Shown here one piece after another: positions 8,464 through 17,189 of a DNA stretch of 64,000 nucleotides. The stretch's first letter is position 1; the number at the start of each line of letters is the position of its first letter. Below the pieces are notes generated by a model. It searched no databases. It had not been told where the DNA came from and saw only the letters and a list, made by a program, of their open reading frames with translations. The stretch lies in the NCBI RefSeq assembly GCF_017352215.1, contig NZ_CP071444.1, positions 930,001-994,000 of the forward strand, written 5' to 3'. The translations under genes were made by a program, and so were the position numbers. Source of the DNA: Alkalibacter rhizosphaerae. Lineage in GTDB: Bacteria; Bacillota; Clostridia; Eubacteriales; Alkalibacteraceae.

Positions 8464-8498
8464 AGGCCTGTTCCATCACAAGTGATGAAACAAGCCTT
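8463..8498. terminator. Terminator after the methyltransferase gene
   Basis: A long hairpin (16-17 pairs with two T/C changes, stem AAGGCTTGTTTCATCAC on the minus strand, four-base loop) stands 14 bases after the methyltransferase stop. It abuts the stop of the degenerate plus-strand ORF, so it may act in both directions. Confidence 0.75.
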
Positions 8499-8511
8499 AT
8501 CTGCACATTTT

Positions 8512-9246
8512 TTATTTCTTCGCCCGGCCGCGAACCACCATTTGATGAGAAGTTCTCTCATCGTAAGGCTTCTTCATGAAATCGCCGAAGATCTCCACTT
8601 CCTGGAATCCGGTTTTCTCCATCAATTCCGACATCCGTTTTGATGTCAGCGGGAAAATAGTGGCATGGTCTTCCAGTGTTTGTCCATCCACCGTCAGCTT
8701 TCTCGTGTAAAGGATCTTGTCCGAGTCTTTCTGATAGGCATACAACCGCCGGTAGGACAATTCCTCCACACTGTTGATCATGATGGTGGGAAGGCTGGTA
8801 ATATGTTCATTCAAGATCCGATCGTAATTGGCGATCTGGATCACCAATCGTCCATCGGGTCGAAGGACTTTGAAACATCCCGTCAAAAACTTCTCCATGT
8901 CTTCCATGCTGTCCAAATGGACCATGCTGTTGTCGATGCAATAGACCAAGTCAAAATCCTTCTCCAGTTCTTTCACTTGGACCATGCTCTTTTGGACCAC
9001 ATCCATTTGGATATTGTCTTTTTCGACTCGCTTCTTGCAAGCCTCTACCATGGAGGATTTTCCATCCATGGCCGTAACATCGAATCCCAACTGGGCCAAG
9101 GCGGCAGCATATCCACCAGTGGCGCAAGCCACCTCCAATACCGATTCCCCATCGCGTCCCAATGTCTTTTTCAAAAAATTCATCTGAGGTGCCTGCACCG
9201 GAAAAATATCATCATAATGTTTTGCGATCTCTTCATTGAATCCCAT
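8512..9246 (-). CDS. Class I SAM-dependent methyltransferase
   Basis: A 244-residue soluble enzyme with the Rossmann-like methyltransferase fold. Motif I VLEVACATGGYAAALAQLG (about residues 38-56) binds S-adenosylmethionine; motif II is VTAMDGKSSMVE and the post-motif region is DLVYCIDNSMVHL. The ATG at 9246 is six bases after AGGAGGG; the upstream TTG is less likely. The pgsA stop is two bases away, so they form one unit. The substrate is unknown. Confidence 0.85.
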   Translation of the reverse strand: MGFNEEIAKHYDDIFPVQAPQMNFLKKTLGRDGESVLEVACATGGYAAALAQLGFDVTAMDGKSSMVEACKKRVEKDNIQMDVVQKSMVQVKELEKDFDLVYCIDNSMVHLDSMEDMEKFLTGCFKVLRPDGRLVIQIANYDRILNEHITSLPTIMINSVEELSYRRLYAYQKDSDKILYTRKLTVDGQTLEDHATIFPLTSKRMSELMEKTGFQEVEIFGDFMKKPYDERTSHQMVVRGRAKK

Positions 9247-9248
9247 GA

Positions 9249-9791
9249 TCAACCCTCCTGACTGATTTTCTGCTTCATCTTTTTATATGTAAAAATGTAA
9301 CTGATCAGCGCCACCACTTTTAAAGCAATGGTCGCATACATCAATGCCAGCACCCATCCATTCCCCGGCAGGAAAAAGGTGAGGACGATGGCAAGGGTAA
9401 ACAATACGGTGGCGGTTTTTCCAAAATAGTTTGCGGGAATGACCACCCGCTCCTTTTTATTGTACAAAATCAAACCCATGATGATCATGAAAGCTTCCTT
9501 GACCAGCACGATGACGGGAATAAACCAGGGTATGTCCCCCGCATAATAGAAACTCACGATCACAGTCACCAACATCAACTTGTCCGCCAAAGGGTCCATG
9601 ACTTTTCCCAGTTCCGTGACCACGTTGTACTTCCGTGCGATCTGGCCGTCGATCAGATCCGTGAAGGATGCAACGGCGTATATGCCCAGGGCCACAAATC
9701 GGCTTTGGTCCATGTCGGAGAAAAACACCGCCACAAACACCGGGATCAATGCCAGTCGAATAAACGTCAAAATATTTGGTACGTGTTTCAT
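9249..9791 (-). CDS. pgsA: CDP-diacylglycerol--glycerol-3-phosphate 3-phosphatidyltransferase
   Basis: Integral membrane enzyme making phosphatidylglycerol phosphate, the first committed step of phosphatidylglycerol and cardiolipin synthesis. The CDP-alcohol phosphotransferase motif D-x2-DG-x2-AR-x8-G-x3-D-x3-D is complete (TDLIDGQIAR ... GKVMDPLADK, about residues 45-73). Several hydrophobic helices follow. 180 residues is the usual length. It starts 14 bases after the YgiQ-type gene, suggesting co-transcription. Confidence 0.94.
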   Translation of the reverse strand: MKHVPNILTFIRLALIPVFVAVFFSDMDQSRFVALGIYAVASFTDLIDGQIARKYNVVTELGKVMDPLADKLMLVTVIVSFYYAGDIPWFIPVIVLVKEAFMIIMGLILYNKKERVVIPANYFGKTATVLFTLAIVLTFFLPGNGWVLALMYATIALKVVALISYIFTYKKMKQKISQEG

Positions 9792-9805
9792 GAGTCGCCT
9801 CCCGA

Positions 9806-11722
9806 TCAGGTTTTCTTTTTTCTTCGGTTGTTTCGTTTGGATGATGACTTTGACGATGATCCCCCTTTACGGGATGATGCCGATTTTGCTGCCGGCTTTC
9901 CACCGGTCCCCTGCCTGGGTTTGCCTCCTCTGGCCTCGTCTCGGACCAAGGCTTTCTTTGAGGTCCCGACCAGATCACTTCGTCCGCTTTTTTCCAATGC
10001 TTCCAGTACCAGTTTCCGGTTCTGGGGTTTCTTGTACTGGATCAGAGCTCGCTGCATGGCTTTTTCATGGGGATCCGTCGGAACGTATACAGGATCCATG
10101 GTCCTTGGATCGATGCCGGTATAAAACATGCAGGTGGACATGGTCCCCGGTGTGGGATAGAAATCCTGGACCTGCTCCGGATGGGCTCCCGTATCCCGAA
10201 GGTATTCCGCCAGCTCCACCGCTTCCTTCAAGGTGGATCCCGGATGGGAACTCATCAGATAGGGGACCAGATATTGCTTTTTCCCCAATTTGTCGTTGAC
10301 TCTCTGATACTTTTCTATAAAGCGGTCATAGATCTTTCGACCCGGCTTGCCCATATGGTCCAAAACATTTTGGGAAACGTGTTCCGGGGCGATCTTCAAC
10401 TGGCCGCTGATGTGATGCTCGCAGAGCTCGTTGAAAAAGGTGTCGTCCCGGTCCATCATAAGGTAATCATACCTCAATCCGGAACGTATAAACACTTTTT
10501 TTACTCCGGGAAGGTGTCGAAGCTTGCGCAGCAATTCCAGGTAGTCCCTGTGGTCCACGATCAGCTGGTTGCAGGGTTCCGGGAAGAGACACTGCTTGTC
10601 GGGACAGACGCCGTGCTTTTCCTGTTTCACACAAGCAGGGTGGCGAAAGTTTGCTGTAGGACCTCCAACATCGTGGATGTATCCTTTAAAATCCGGATCT
10701 GCCAAAATCTTCTCCGCCTCCGCCAGAATGGATCCATGACTACGGGATTGGACCCTGCGACCTTGATGGAAAGTCAATGCGCAAAAATTGCAACTGCCAA
10801 AACATCCCCGATTGCTGATCAGGCTGTACTTCACTTCCGTAATGGCAGGAATGCCACCGGCTTTTTCATACATGGGGTGTGCTCCCCTGGCAAAAGGCAG
10901 GTCGTAGATGTCGTCCAGCTCCAGTCGACTCATGGGAGCGGCAGGGGGATTTTGTATCACGTACCAGTCCCGGTAGGGCTCCACCAGAGGCTTTGCCGTC
11001 AGGGCGTCCATGTTTTTGTATTGGATCATGAAACTCTCTGCGTATTTCTTCTTGTTCTCGAGGATGGTATCGTATGCCGGCAGCCAAATGGGTTCGTAAG
11101 GCCGGCTCTTGTCTTTTGTTTTATAAACAGTACCCGGTATGAACGTCAATTCCTCCACGGGAAGTCCGCTTTCCAACCCTTCTGCGATCTGGATGATCTG
11201 CTTTTCCCCCATGCCGTAGACGATGAGATCCGCCTTGGCATCCAGCAGGATGGAGCGGCGAACCTTCCCGGACCAGTAGTCGAAATGGGCCATGCGGCGA
11301 AGGCTGGCCTCGATGCCTCCCAGTATGATGGGGGTCTGATTGTAAAGCTCCCGAAGGATGCTGGAATAGGTAATGACGGCCCGGTCCGGCCGGTGTCCGC
11401 TTTTTCCTCCCGGAGAATACAGGTCCTCTTTGCGTCGACGCTTGGCCACAGTATAATGATTTACCATGGAATCGATGTTGCCGGAAGTGACCAAAAACCC
11501 CAATCTGGGTTCCCCCAAGACTTTAAAAGCGTTCTTATCTTTCCAATCCGGCTGGGCCATGATCCCCACCCGGTATCCACGCCGCTCCAGCACCCGGCCG
11601 ATGACAGCCGTTCCAAAGGATGGATGATCCACGTAGGCATCTCCCGACACCAGAATAAAATCCAGCTGGTCCCATCCTCTTTTTATACAATCTTCCCGAT
11701 CGACGGGCAAAAATTCATTCAT
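9806..11722 (-). CDS. YgiQ-family radical SAM protein
   Basis: A 638-residue radical S-adenosylmethionine enzyme. The [4Fe-4S] motif C-x3-C-x2-C is seen in [17 protein letters not shown] around residue 308. Upstream is the long N-terminal domain typical of YgiQ ([20 protein letters not shown] near residues 37-56). The C-terminal DUF3362-like part ends in a Lys/Ser/Arg-rich tail (last 60 residues, [20 protein letters not shown]) that is low-complexity and probably flexible. The function of the family is not established. It heads the unit with pgsA and the methyltransferase. Confidence 0.9.
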   Translation of the reverse strand: MNEFLPVDREDCIKRGWDQLDFILVSGDAYVDHPSFGTAVIGRVLERRGYRVGIMAQPDWKDKNAFKVLGEPRLGFLVTSGNIDSMVNHYTVAKRRRKEDLYSPGGKSGHRPDRAVITYSSILRELYNQTPIILGGIEASLRRMAHFDYWSGKVRRSILLDAKADLIVYGMGEKQIIQIAEGLESGLPVEELTFIPGTVYKTKDKSRPYEPIWLPAYDTILENKKKYAESFMIQYKNMDALTAKPLVEPYRDWYVIQNPPAAPMSRLELDDIYDLPFARGAHPMYEKAGGIPAITEVKYSLISNRGCFGSCNFCALTFHQGRRVQSRSHGSILAEAEKILADPDFKGYIHDVGGPTANFRHPACVKQEKHGVCPDKQCLFPEPCNQLIVDHRDYLELLRKLRHLPGVKKVFIRSGLRYDYLMMDRDDTFFNELCEHHISGQLKIAPEHVSQNVLDHMGKPGRKIYDRFIEKYQRVNDKLGKKQYLVPYLMSSHPGSTLKEAVELAEYLRDTGAHPEQVQDFYPTPGTMSTCMFYTGIDPRTMDPVYVPTDPHEKAMQRALIQYKKPQNRKLVLEALEKSGRSDLVGTSKKALVRDEARGGKPRQGTGGKPAAKSASSRKGGSSSKSSSKRNNRRKKKT

Positions 11723-11835
11723 TGTTCATTCCTCATTTTTTCTACAAGTCCCTGAGACTCGTTTGTATTCTAATTTACTATTGTATCATATTTGTCGGCA
11801 AAGTATAATGGGCTTAATGCGAGGAGGCAGTACTC

Positions 11836-12576
11836 ATGAAAAGAAATGTAAAAATAACGTTGCAATACGACGGCGGCCGCTACAAGGGTTGGCAAAAGCT
11901 GGGGGACAACCCCAACACTATCCAGCAGAAATTGGAGGACATCCTGGAAAAGAAGGTGGGACGAAACATTCCCGTCATCGGATCGGGACGAACGGACGCC
12001 GGTGTCCATGCCCTTGGACAAGTAGCCAATTTCCATTTGGTCACCGATGAAACGGCCAGTCAGATCCAAGACTACATCAACGCCTATCTGCCTGGAGACA
12101 TTGCCGTGACGGAAGCAATTTTTGTTCCGGAGGCTTTCCACAGCCGCTACCATGTGAAGGAAAAAATCTATTCCTACCGGATCCACAATGATGCCATTCC
12201 TTTCGTCTTCGATCGGAAATACTGCCACCACGTTCCGGAGCCGCTTCGGTTGGAGCCCATGCGGGAAGCCATGGCCATGCTGGAAGGCACCCACGACTTT
12301 CTTGGGTTTTCTTCCTTGAAAAAAACGAAGAAATCCACTACTCGGACCCTTCACTCTCTTACCCTGGAAAAGGAGGGACCCAAACTGCGATTCATTTTTC
12401 AGGGAGACGGTTTTTTGCTCCATTCCATCCGCATCATGATGGGCACCTTGTTGGAAGTGGGTTTTGGCACCATGAAACCAAAGGAGATCGAAGAGATTTT
12501 CATAAAAAAAGTCCGCCGGGAAGCCGGATTCACCGTACCGCCCCAGGGACTGTTTTTGGAAGAAGTTCGCTATTGA
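11836..12576 (+). CDS. truA: tRNA pseudouridine(38-40) synthase
   Basis: Isomerises uridines 38-40 in the tRNA anticodon arm. Catalytic Asp54 lies in GSGRTDAGVHALGQ. The family start ITLQYDGGRYKGWQ and the RSFLGFSS-like motif (THDFLGFSS) are both present. At 246 residues it is full length. A GAGGAGG ribosome site lies about nine bases upstream of the ATG. It is a lone plus-strand gene whose stop touches that of the minus-strand VOC gene. Confidence 0.95.
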   Translation: MKRNVKITLQYDGGRYKGWQKLGDNPNTIQQKLEDILEKKVGRNIPVIGSGRTDAGVHALGQVANFHLVTDETASQIQDYINAYLPGDIAVTEAIFVPEAFHSRYHVKEKIYSYRIHNDAIPFVFDRKYCHHVPEPLRLEPMREAMAMLEGTHDFLGFSSLKKTKKSTTRTLHSLTLEKEGPKLRFIFQGDGFLLHSIRIMMGTLLEVGFGTMKPKEIEEIFIKKVRREAGFTVPPQGLFLEEVRY

Positions 12577-12945
12577 TCAACCTTCTTTGACGAATTGTAC
12601 CTTCATGCCGTTGGGATCCAAAACAAAAAAGAATTCCGTATTGGCGTTGGGCTTGATGGGACCGCTGTGAACGGCGTATCCCTTCTGGCTCACTTCCTTG
12701 ATCTTCTCTTCGATGTCATCAATGGAAAAACCCATGGACATGTGATCCGGATACTCCAGCCTTGCCTTGTTGGTCCGATCAAAGATCAATTCCACCTTTG
12801 TTCCTTCTTCATCGCCTAAAAAAACGATCTCCGTTGTAGGCGATGGATTGAATCGGCGCTGTTCCTTCAGTCCAACGATGTCCGTGTAAAACTTCACGGA
12901 CTTTTCCATATTTACCACCTTAAAGGTATACCATAAAAAACTCAT
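12577..12945 (-). CDS. VOC (glyoxalase/bleomycin-resistance fold) family protein
   Basis: A 122-residue paired beta-alpha-beta-beta-beta protein. The first half-site begins FLWYTFKVVNMEKSVKFYTD (substrate-side His replaced by Tyr near residue 6). Glu residues in TKVELIF (about 54) and the terminal FFVLDPNGMKVQFV give the usual metal-ligand pattern. It resembles lactoylglutathione lyase-like proteins, but the substrate cannot be assigned. It overlaps the thioesterase gene by four bases, so the two are coupled. Confidence 0.82.
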   Translation of the reverse strand: MSFLWYTFKVVNMEKSVKFYTDIVGLKEQRRFNPSPTTEIVFLGDEEGTKVELIFDRTNKARLEYPDHMSMGFSIDDIEEKIKEVSQKGYAVHSGPIKPNANTEFFFVLDPNGMKVQFVKEG

Positions 12946-13379
12946 TTGCTTTCCTCCTTCTTATTTAACGTTGTCATCAACAACATTTCATACACTTCGG
13001 GAAATCGGCGCCTCAACCGAATGGGATGGAGCTGCTCATCCACAAAAGCGTGTTTTGTAGATCCGGTGGCGTGGATGGTGATTCCGTCCTCCCCATAGAT
13101 GGTGTAGACAATGCTCATGCGCACTCCCGTCATCTCCGTGATCACCATATCGATCTGAAAGGCATCCCCAAACCGAAGGGGGATCTTGTACTTACACTCT
13201 GCATGGAGCACCGGGATCATTAATCCCATTTCTTCCAGTCTGTCGTATGGCAATCCCAGGTTTTCCAACAAATGGATCCGGGCTTCCTCCATCATTCGGA
13301 TGTAGTTGGCGTGATGGACGATCCCCATTTTGTCCGTTTCGTAATAGAATACTTTTCTATGATATCGATCTTTTTTCAT
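12942..13379 (-). CDS. Acyl-CoA thioesterase (YbgC/FadM-like, hotdog fold)
   Basis: A 145-residue single hotdog-domain protein that hydrolyses acyl-CoA or related thioesters. The active-site signature is YETDKMGIVHHANYIRMMEE (about residues 13-32), with the catalytic Asp in the position usual for the 4HBT family. It lies in a compact minus-strand run TtcA-like, thioesterase, VOC. The preferred acyl chain is unknown. Confidence 0.88.
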   Translation of the reverse strand: MKKDRYHRKVFYYETDKMGIVHHANYIRMMEEARIHLLENLGLPYDRLEEMGLMIPVLHAECKYKIPLRFGDAFQIDMVITEMTGVRMSIVYTIYGEDGITIHATGSTKHAFVDEQLHPIRLRRRFPEVYEMLLMTTLNKKEESK

Positions 13380-13391
13380 TGGGATCTCTCC

Positions 13392-14219
13392 TTAAGCTTC
13401 GTCGTAGTGTTCCAAAAAATGATGCCGCTCCCCTTTGGATCGATACCCGATGACCGTATCCAGATTCACATTGTGCATGCTGGTAAAAATATTCTGATCC
13501 GTTCCAGGATGATCCATATTGAGCTGGCGGATCAATTTCTTTACGACCTGCCGCTTGGAACCCCCCTCTTCGTCTGTATGGCAATTCTGGGTCAGGGGAC
13601 AGGCGCATTTGATGAATTCCAGCCCGTTGTAGCGCTTCCATGCCAGCACATCGGATTCCCGCACCATGTACATGGGCCGGATCAATTCCATCCCTTCAAA
13701 ATTTTTGCTTTTCAATTTAGGCATCATGGTCTTGATCTCTGCGCTGTAGAGCATGCTCATCATGGTGGTCTCGATGACATCGTCAAAATGATGTCCCAGG
13801 GCGATCTTGTTGCAGCCCAACTCCTTTGCACGAGAATACAGATACCCCCGCCGCATGCGGGCGCACAAATAACAGGGCGATTGTTCCATGGACGATACCA
13901 CATTATAGATGGGAGATGAAAAAACCGTCAGTGGAACACCCAAAAGTTCCGTATTGTGCTCGATGACTTTTCTATTTATTTCATTATACCCTGGATCCAT
14001 GCTCAAAAACACCAGCTCAAAATGGTACTTCCCGTGCTTTTGGAGGATCTGCATGGCTTTGGCCATGAGCATGGAGTCCTTTCCCCCGGAGAGACATACG
14101 GCGATCTTGTCCCCTTCTTTGATGAGATCGTATTCCACCACGGCCTTGACGAATCGGTTCCAGATCTCTTTTCGGTATTTTTTGATGATGCTTCGTTCCA
14201 CCAATTGCTTTTTATCCAT
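13392..14219 (-). CDS. TtcA-like tRNA 2-thiolation / PP-loop ATPase
   Basis: A 275-residue adenylating enzyme with the PP-loop SGGKDSMLMA (about residues 44-53). Two conserved Cys in PCYLCARMRRGYLY and further Cys in CACPLTQNC are consistent with an iron-sulfur cluster, as in TtcA (2-thiocytidine 32 of tRNA). The segment IALGHHFDDVIETTMM is the family's metal/nucleotide region. A related TtuA/TtcA role or another thiolation substrate is possible. It has no clear operon partner beyond the downstream thioesterase. Confidence 0.85.
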   Translation of the reverse strand: MDKKQLVERSIIKKYRKEIWNRFVKAVVEYDLIKEGDKIAVCLSGGKDSMLMAKAMQILQKHGKYHFELVFLSMDPGYNEINRKVIEHNTELLGVPLTVFSSPIYNVVSSMEQSPCYLCARMRRGYLYSRAKELGCNKIALGHHFDDVIETTMMSMLYSAEIKTMMPKLKSKNFEGMELIRPMYMVRESDVLAWKRYNGLEFIKCACPLTQNCHTDEEGGSKRQVVKKLIRQLNMDHPGTDQNIFTSMHNVNLDTVIGYRSKGERHHFLEHYDEA

Positions 14220-14333
14220 TCTGCTGTATTTCCTTTCCTTTGATCCTTTTGTTTTCCTGCCCTTGTCGGGGCCATATGAAATACTATATCACAAAACAAT
14301 TCTTTTTTTCATCCATATCTTGGCAAAAGAAAA

Positions 14334-14353
14334 GTCCGGGCAATTGCCCGGAC
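14334..14353 (-). terminator. Terminator of hsp20
   Basis: The perfect 20-base palindrome GTCCGGGCAATTGCCCGGAC is followed on the minus strand by TTTTCTTTT, 25 bases after the hsp20 stop. Confidence 0.85.
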
Positions 14354-14377
14354 CGTATTTTGTCGTAGCTTGTGTAG

Positions 14378-14824
14378 TTATTCGATTTCGATGGTTTTGT
14401 CGACGGCTCCGTCTTCTTTCTTCGCGACAGTGATTCGAAGAACGCCTTCATCCAACTTGGCTTTGATGTCGTCACCGGATGCATTTTCCAGATACAGGTT
14501 TCTGCACATGGATTCCACCCGTCGTTCCTTGTGGATGTAGTTTTTCTTTTCTTCATCCACTTTTTCTTCCCGCTTGACGGAAATGGCCAATCGTCCCCGG
14601 TCGAAAGACAATTGGATCTCTTCCTTCTTCACACCGGGCATGTCCGCTTCAATGGTATAGGATTTTTCATCCTCCTGCACATCGACTTTGAAAGTGTCCA
14701 ATGCAAAGTTTCTCGTCGGCATCCAGTTGCCGCCGAAAAAGTCGTCAAGCATGTTGTGGGCATCCCCAAAGCCAGTGTCAAACAAGCTGGTCTCTTTTCT
14801 GTTGAATGGTATCAAACCTGCCAT
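14378..14824 (-). CDS. Hsp20/alpha-crystallin small heat-shock protein
   Basis: ATP-independent holdase chaperone of 148 residues that forms oligomers and binds unfolding proteins. The alpha-crystallin domain spans about residues 40-135, with the A-x-x-x-n-GvL motif in LDEGVLRITVAKKE. The ATG at 14824 has an AAAGGAG site nine bases upstream; the three preceding in-frame codons (TTG TTG ATC) are part of that leader. A CIRCE element stands 31 bases upstream, so the gene should be controlled by HrcA and heat. Confidence 0.94.
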   Translation of the reverse strand: MAGLIPFNRKETSLFDTGFGDAHNMLDDFFGGNWMPTRNFALDTFKVDVQEDEKSYTIEADMPGVKKEEIQLSFDRGRLAISVKREEKVDEEKKNYIHKERRVESMCRNLYLENASGDDIKAKLDEGVLRITVAKKEDGAVDKTIEIE

Positions 14825-14854
14825 GATCAACAACTCCTTTACATATATTTTTGA

Positions 14855-14881
14855 TTAGCACTCTCGACCTTAGAGTGCCAA
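14855..14881 (-). promoter_or_regulatory. CIRCE operator (HrcA binding site)
   Basis: TTAGCACTC, nine bases, GAGTGCCAA: only one change from the consensus TTAGCACTC-N9-GAGTGCTAA. It lies just upstream of hsp20. Confidence 0.92.
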
Positions 14882-14922
14882 CCCTATTATATATGATATC
14901 CAGCTCACTGCGACTTTAAACA

Positions 14923-15363
14923 TCAATCCTCGATTTTTTTAATGGCATCTCCCTTATGGACGATGCCGGACTCCACGACTTTTGCGAATGCGGCATGCTT
15001 GTCCAGACCGCAATTGCCTTCTTTAATGAAGACTGGACAATTGTCGTAGCATTTCTTTCCGGCCACAGTGATCACCAGTATGCAATCCCCCGTCTTTAGA
15101 CGATCCCCCACTTGGAGACGGGTAAGATCCAAGTGGGAAATCAGGAGATTTTCCTTGAATCGGGTAATGCAAAATCCTTTCGCTTGATGGATCTTCCCCC
15201 GGTCTTGGGCCTCCTGTTCCATCAAGGTGACCTGCAGGTTTTCTTCCTGTCCTTCAAAGGCAGAACCGACGATCCCTTTATCCACTTGAAGTTCCAGTTG
15301 GTCCACTTCCTGACGCTTTCCATCTTTTGCGCTTTTTATGGAACATTTTTCGATTTGACTCAT
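14923..15363 (-). CDS. MOSC domain-containing protein
   Basis: A 146-residue compact protein made of the C-terminal MOSC domain of molybdenum-cofactor sulfurases, thought to bind or hand over sulfur. The conserved Cys in AGKKCYDNCPVF (about residue 107) is the expected sulfur carrier, and the segment VESGIVHKGDAI is the family ending. The start at 15363 follows AAAGGAG; ten upstream in-frame codons lack a ribosome site. It stands alone between hsp20 and the secreted protein. Confidence 0.85.
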   Translation of the reverse strand: MSQIEKCSIKSAKDGKRQEVDQLELQVDKGIVGSAFEGQEENLQVTLMEQEAQDRGKIHQAKGFCITRFKENLLISHLDLTRLQVGDRLKTGDCILVITVAGKKCYDNCPVFIKEGNCGLDKHAAFAKVVESGIVHKGDAIKKIED

Positions 15364-15448
15364 TTTTTCTCCTTTCTGCCATCTTTGTGACACAGAAGGC
15401 CTTTAGAATACAAGTATAGAAACAATATAACACAAGGAGGAAACAAAA

Positions 15449-15904
15449 ATGAAAAATTCAAAGAAAATTTTGGCAGCAGCTTTGGTCCTGGTACTTCTCG
15501 GTGGCGGAGGCGCAGTATACGCAGCAACAACCGCATCGAACTTGGATGTTTTGGCCGATGCGACTGGTAAGAGCGTAGAGGCAATCGTGGAAGATCGGGA
15601 AGAGGGCGAGACCCTTGGTAGCATCGCAGCAGAGGAAGGCAAACTAGAAGAATTCAAAGCAGGAATGCTGGAAAATCGCAAAGCCGTCATCGCACAGCGA
15701 GTGGAAGAAGGCCGATTGACGCAAGAGGAAGCAAACGAGATCCAGGCAACGATGGAAGAGAACATCGCCAATTGTGATGGAACCGGAACCGGCATGAACC
15801 TGGGCCAAGAAAACGGTTTGGGCTTTGGCCGACAAATGGGTGGCAACCGAACCGGTACCCAAGCAGGCAGCGGATTTGGCAACGGAATGAGAAACGGTAG
15901 ATAA
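15449..15904 (+). CDS. Secreted DUF2680-like protein with Gly/Met/Arg-rich tail
   Basis: A 151-residue exported protein. Signal peptide residues 1-27 (MKNSKKILAAALVLVLLGGG, likely cut near VYA-AT). The middle (about 30-108) is helical and acidic and contains a repeat-like motif NLDVLADATGKSVEAIVED, then EEGRLTQEEANEIQATM, typical of DUF2680-type proteins. The tail from about 110 is rich in Gly, Asn, Met and Arg. A CAAGGAGG ribosome site precedes the ATG. The function is unknown. Confidence 0.75.
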   Translation: MKNSKKILAAALVLVLLGGGGAVYAATTASNLDVLADATGKSVEAIVEDREEGETLGSIAAEEGKLEEFKAGMLENRKAVIAQRVEEGRLTQEEANEIQATMEENIANCDGTGTGMNLGQENGLGFGRQMGGNRTGTQAGSGFGNGMRNGR

Positions 15905-15918
15905 TTGCAGCATGGTTA

Positions 15919-15964
15919 AAATGGGGACGGTGACTTTTTTCAAAAAAAGTCACCGTCCCCATTT
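15919..15964. repeat. Palindromic repeat, copy 2
   Basis: AAATGGGGACGGTGACTTTT and its complement form a 46-base near-perfect palindrome between the convergent secreted-protein and NifX-like genes. It matches the 2091 copy in sequence and probably ends both transcripts. Confidence 0.9.
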
Positions 15965-15979
15965 ATATTTGCATTTCTT

Positions 15980-16309
15980 TTAGTGCTGGCAGACCACGCC
16001 GGAAGATACCAGGCTTCCATTGGCATAGGCATCTGCCGCTTTCTTGGCGTCACCGACTGCACCAGTCACCACCGTGATCCCATGCTGGTTGAAGATGTCA
16101 ATGGCTCCGCCGCCCATTCCTCCTGCAATGATCACATCGATCCCAAGATCATGTAGAAAATTAGGCAGGAATCCTGGCTTATGTCCGGGATTTTTTACTG
16201 ATTCTCCACTGACCACCAATCCATCCACAACATCAAATACTTCAAAGGTTTCACAGTGTCCAAAGTGCTGGGATACAATCTTGTTTTCACTAGCAACTGC
16301 TATTTTCAT
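15980..16309 (-). CDS. NifX/NifB-like dinitrogenase iron-molybdenum cofactor family protein
   Basis: A 109-residue RNase-H-like fold protein (Nitro_FeMo-Co family). Its start MKIAVASENKIVSQHFGHCE with His-Phe-Gly-His-Cys is the metal/cofactor site, and IIAGGMGGGAIDIFNQHGI is the conserved glycine-rich loop. In the absence of nif genes such proteins are thought to chaperone iron-sulfur or related clusters. A GAGGAGGAAAAGT leader gives a strong ribosome site. It is the last gene of the Mrp/NifX cluster but is separated from mrp by a palindromic repeat. Confidence 0.9.
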   Translation of the reverse strand: MKIAVASENKIVSQHFGHCETFEVFDVVDGLVVSGESVKNPGHKPGFLPNFLHDLGIDVIIAGGMGGGAIDIFNQHGITVVTGAVGDAKKAADAYANGSLVSSGVVCQH

Positions 16310-16334
16310 ACTTTTCCTCCTCGTCGTTTTTGTT

Positions 16335-16372
16335 GGGGACGGTGACTTTTTTGCAAAAAAGTCACCGTCCCC
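16335..16372. repeat. Palindromic repeat, copy 3
   Basis: A 38-base perfect palindrome (GGGGACGGTGACTTTTTT on the left arm) inside the cluster, between the Mrp ATPase and the downstream NifX-like gene. It could act as an intra-operon terminator or processing site. Confidence 0.9.
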
Positions 16373-16380
16373 ATTTCTGC

Positions 16381-17157
16381 TTATTTTTCCAAAACCTTGG
16401 CGAACTCCTCAAACCAGTTTTCTTTCACCATTTCGATCAGCCCTTTGTCACAGAGATCGGCGATGATCGGATCCACCGGTATCTTTTCCAATAAAGGCAC
16501 GCCATACTGTTCTGCTACAGCCTCCATGTTGCTTTTCCCGAAAATCTCATGGACGGACCCGCAATCGGGGCACTTGAAATATGACATGTTTTCCACCAGG
16601 CCTAAAATGGGAATATTCATTTTTTGGGCCATTTTTACGGCTTTAGCCACCACCATGTTCACCAGTTCCTGGGGTGATGCTACAACGACAATGCCATCCA
16701 AAGGAAGAGACTGAAAAACAGTAAGTGGAACATCCCCCGTTCCCGGCGGCAGATCTACAAACATATAGTCCACATCTTCCCAAATGACTTCGCTCCAAAA
16801 TTGCTTGACGGTCCCTGCTATGATGGGACCTCTCCAAACCACCGGATCCGTCGCATCCGATAACAAGAGGTTGACGGACATGATCTGGATACCGGATTTG
16901 CTCATCACCGGGAGCAATCCTTCTTCTGTCGCACCTGCTGGACCTTTCAATCCAAAGGATTTGGGGATGGATGGACCCGTGATATCCGCATCCAAAATGG
17001 CCACCTGATGACCTCTGCGCTGCATGATCACCGCCATCAGACTGGTGACCAGGGATTTCCCTACACCACCTTTTCCGCTGACCACACCGATCACTTTTTT
17101 CACACTGCTTTTTTCATGAAGCTCTACTGAAAATTCGTTTTTTTTGTCTGCATTCAT
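16381..17157 (-). CDS. Mrp/NBP35-family ATP-binding protein
   Basis: A cytosolic P-loop ATPase of 258 residues that binds and transfers iron-sulfur clusters. The deviant Walker A SGKGGVGKSLVTSLMAV is at about residues 28-44, the DADITGPSIPK switch at about 57, PPGTGD at about 117, and the cluster-binding CxxC in YFKCPDCGSVHEIFG near residue 196. It follows the ferredoxin-MinD gene at 32 bases and sits in a Fe-S/NifX cluster, which supports a role in cluster assembly for an unidentified metalloenzyme. Confidence 0.93.
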   Translation of the reverse strand: MNADKKNEFSVELHEKSSVKKVIGVVSGKGGVGKSLVTSLMAVIMQRRGHQVAILDADITGPSIPKSFGLKGPAGATEEGLLPVMSKSGIQIMSVNLLLSDATDPVVWRGPIIAGTVKQFWSEVIWEDVDYMFVDLPPGTGDVPLTVFQSLPLDGIVVVASPQELVNMVVAKAVKMAQKMNIPILGLVENMSYFKCPDCGSVHEIFGKSNMEAVAEQYGVPLLEKIPVDPIIADLCDKGLIEMVKENWFEEFAKVLEK

Positions 17158-17189
17158 TTGCTGTTCTCCCTTTTGTTTTTGATTGATTG

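Noticed and set aside
10067-11755. 562-codon plus-strand ORF opposite the YgiQ-type gene
   Set aside because: No family motifs, odd composition, and it is the exact antisense of a gene with clear radical SAM motifs.
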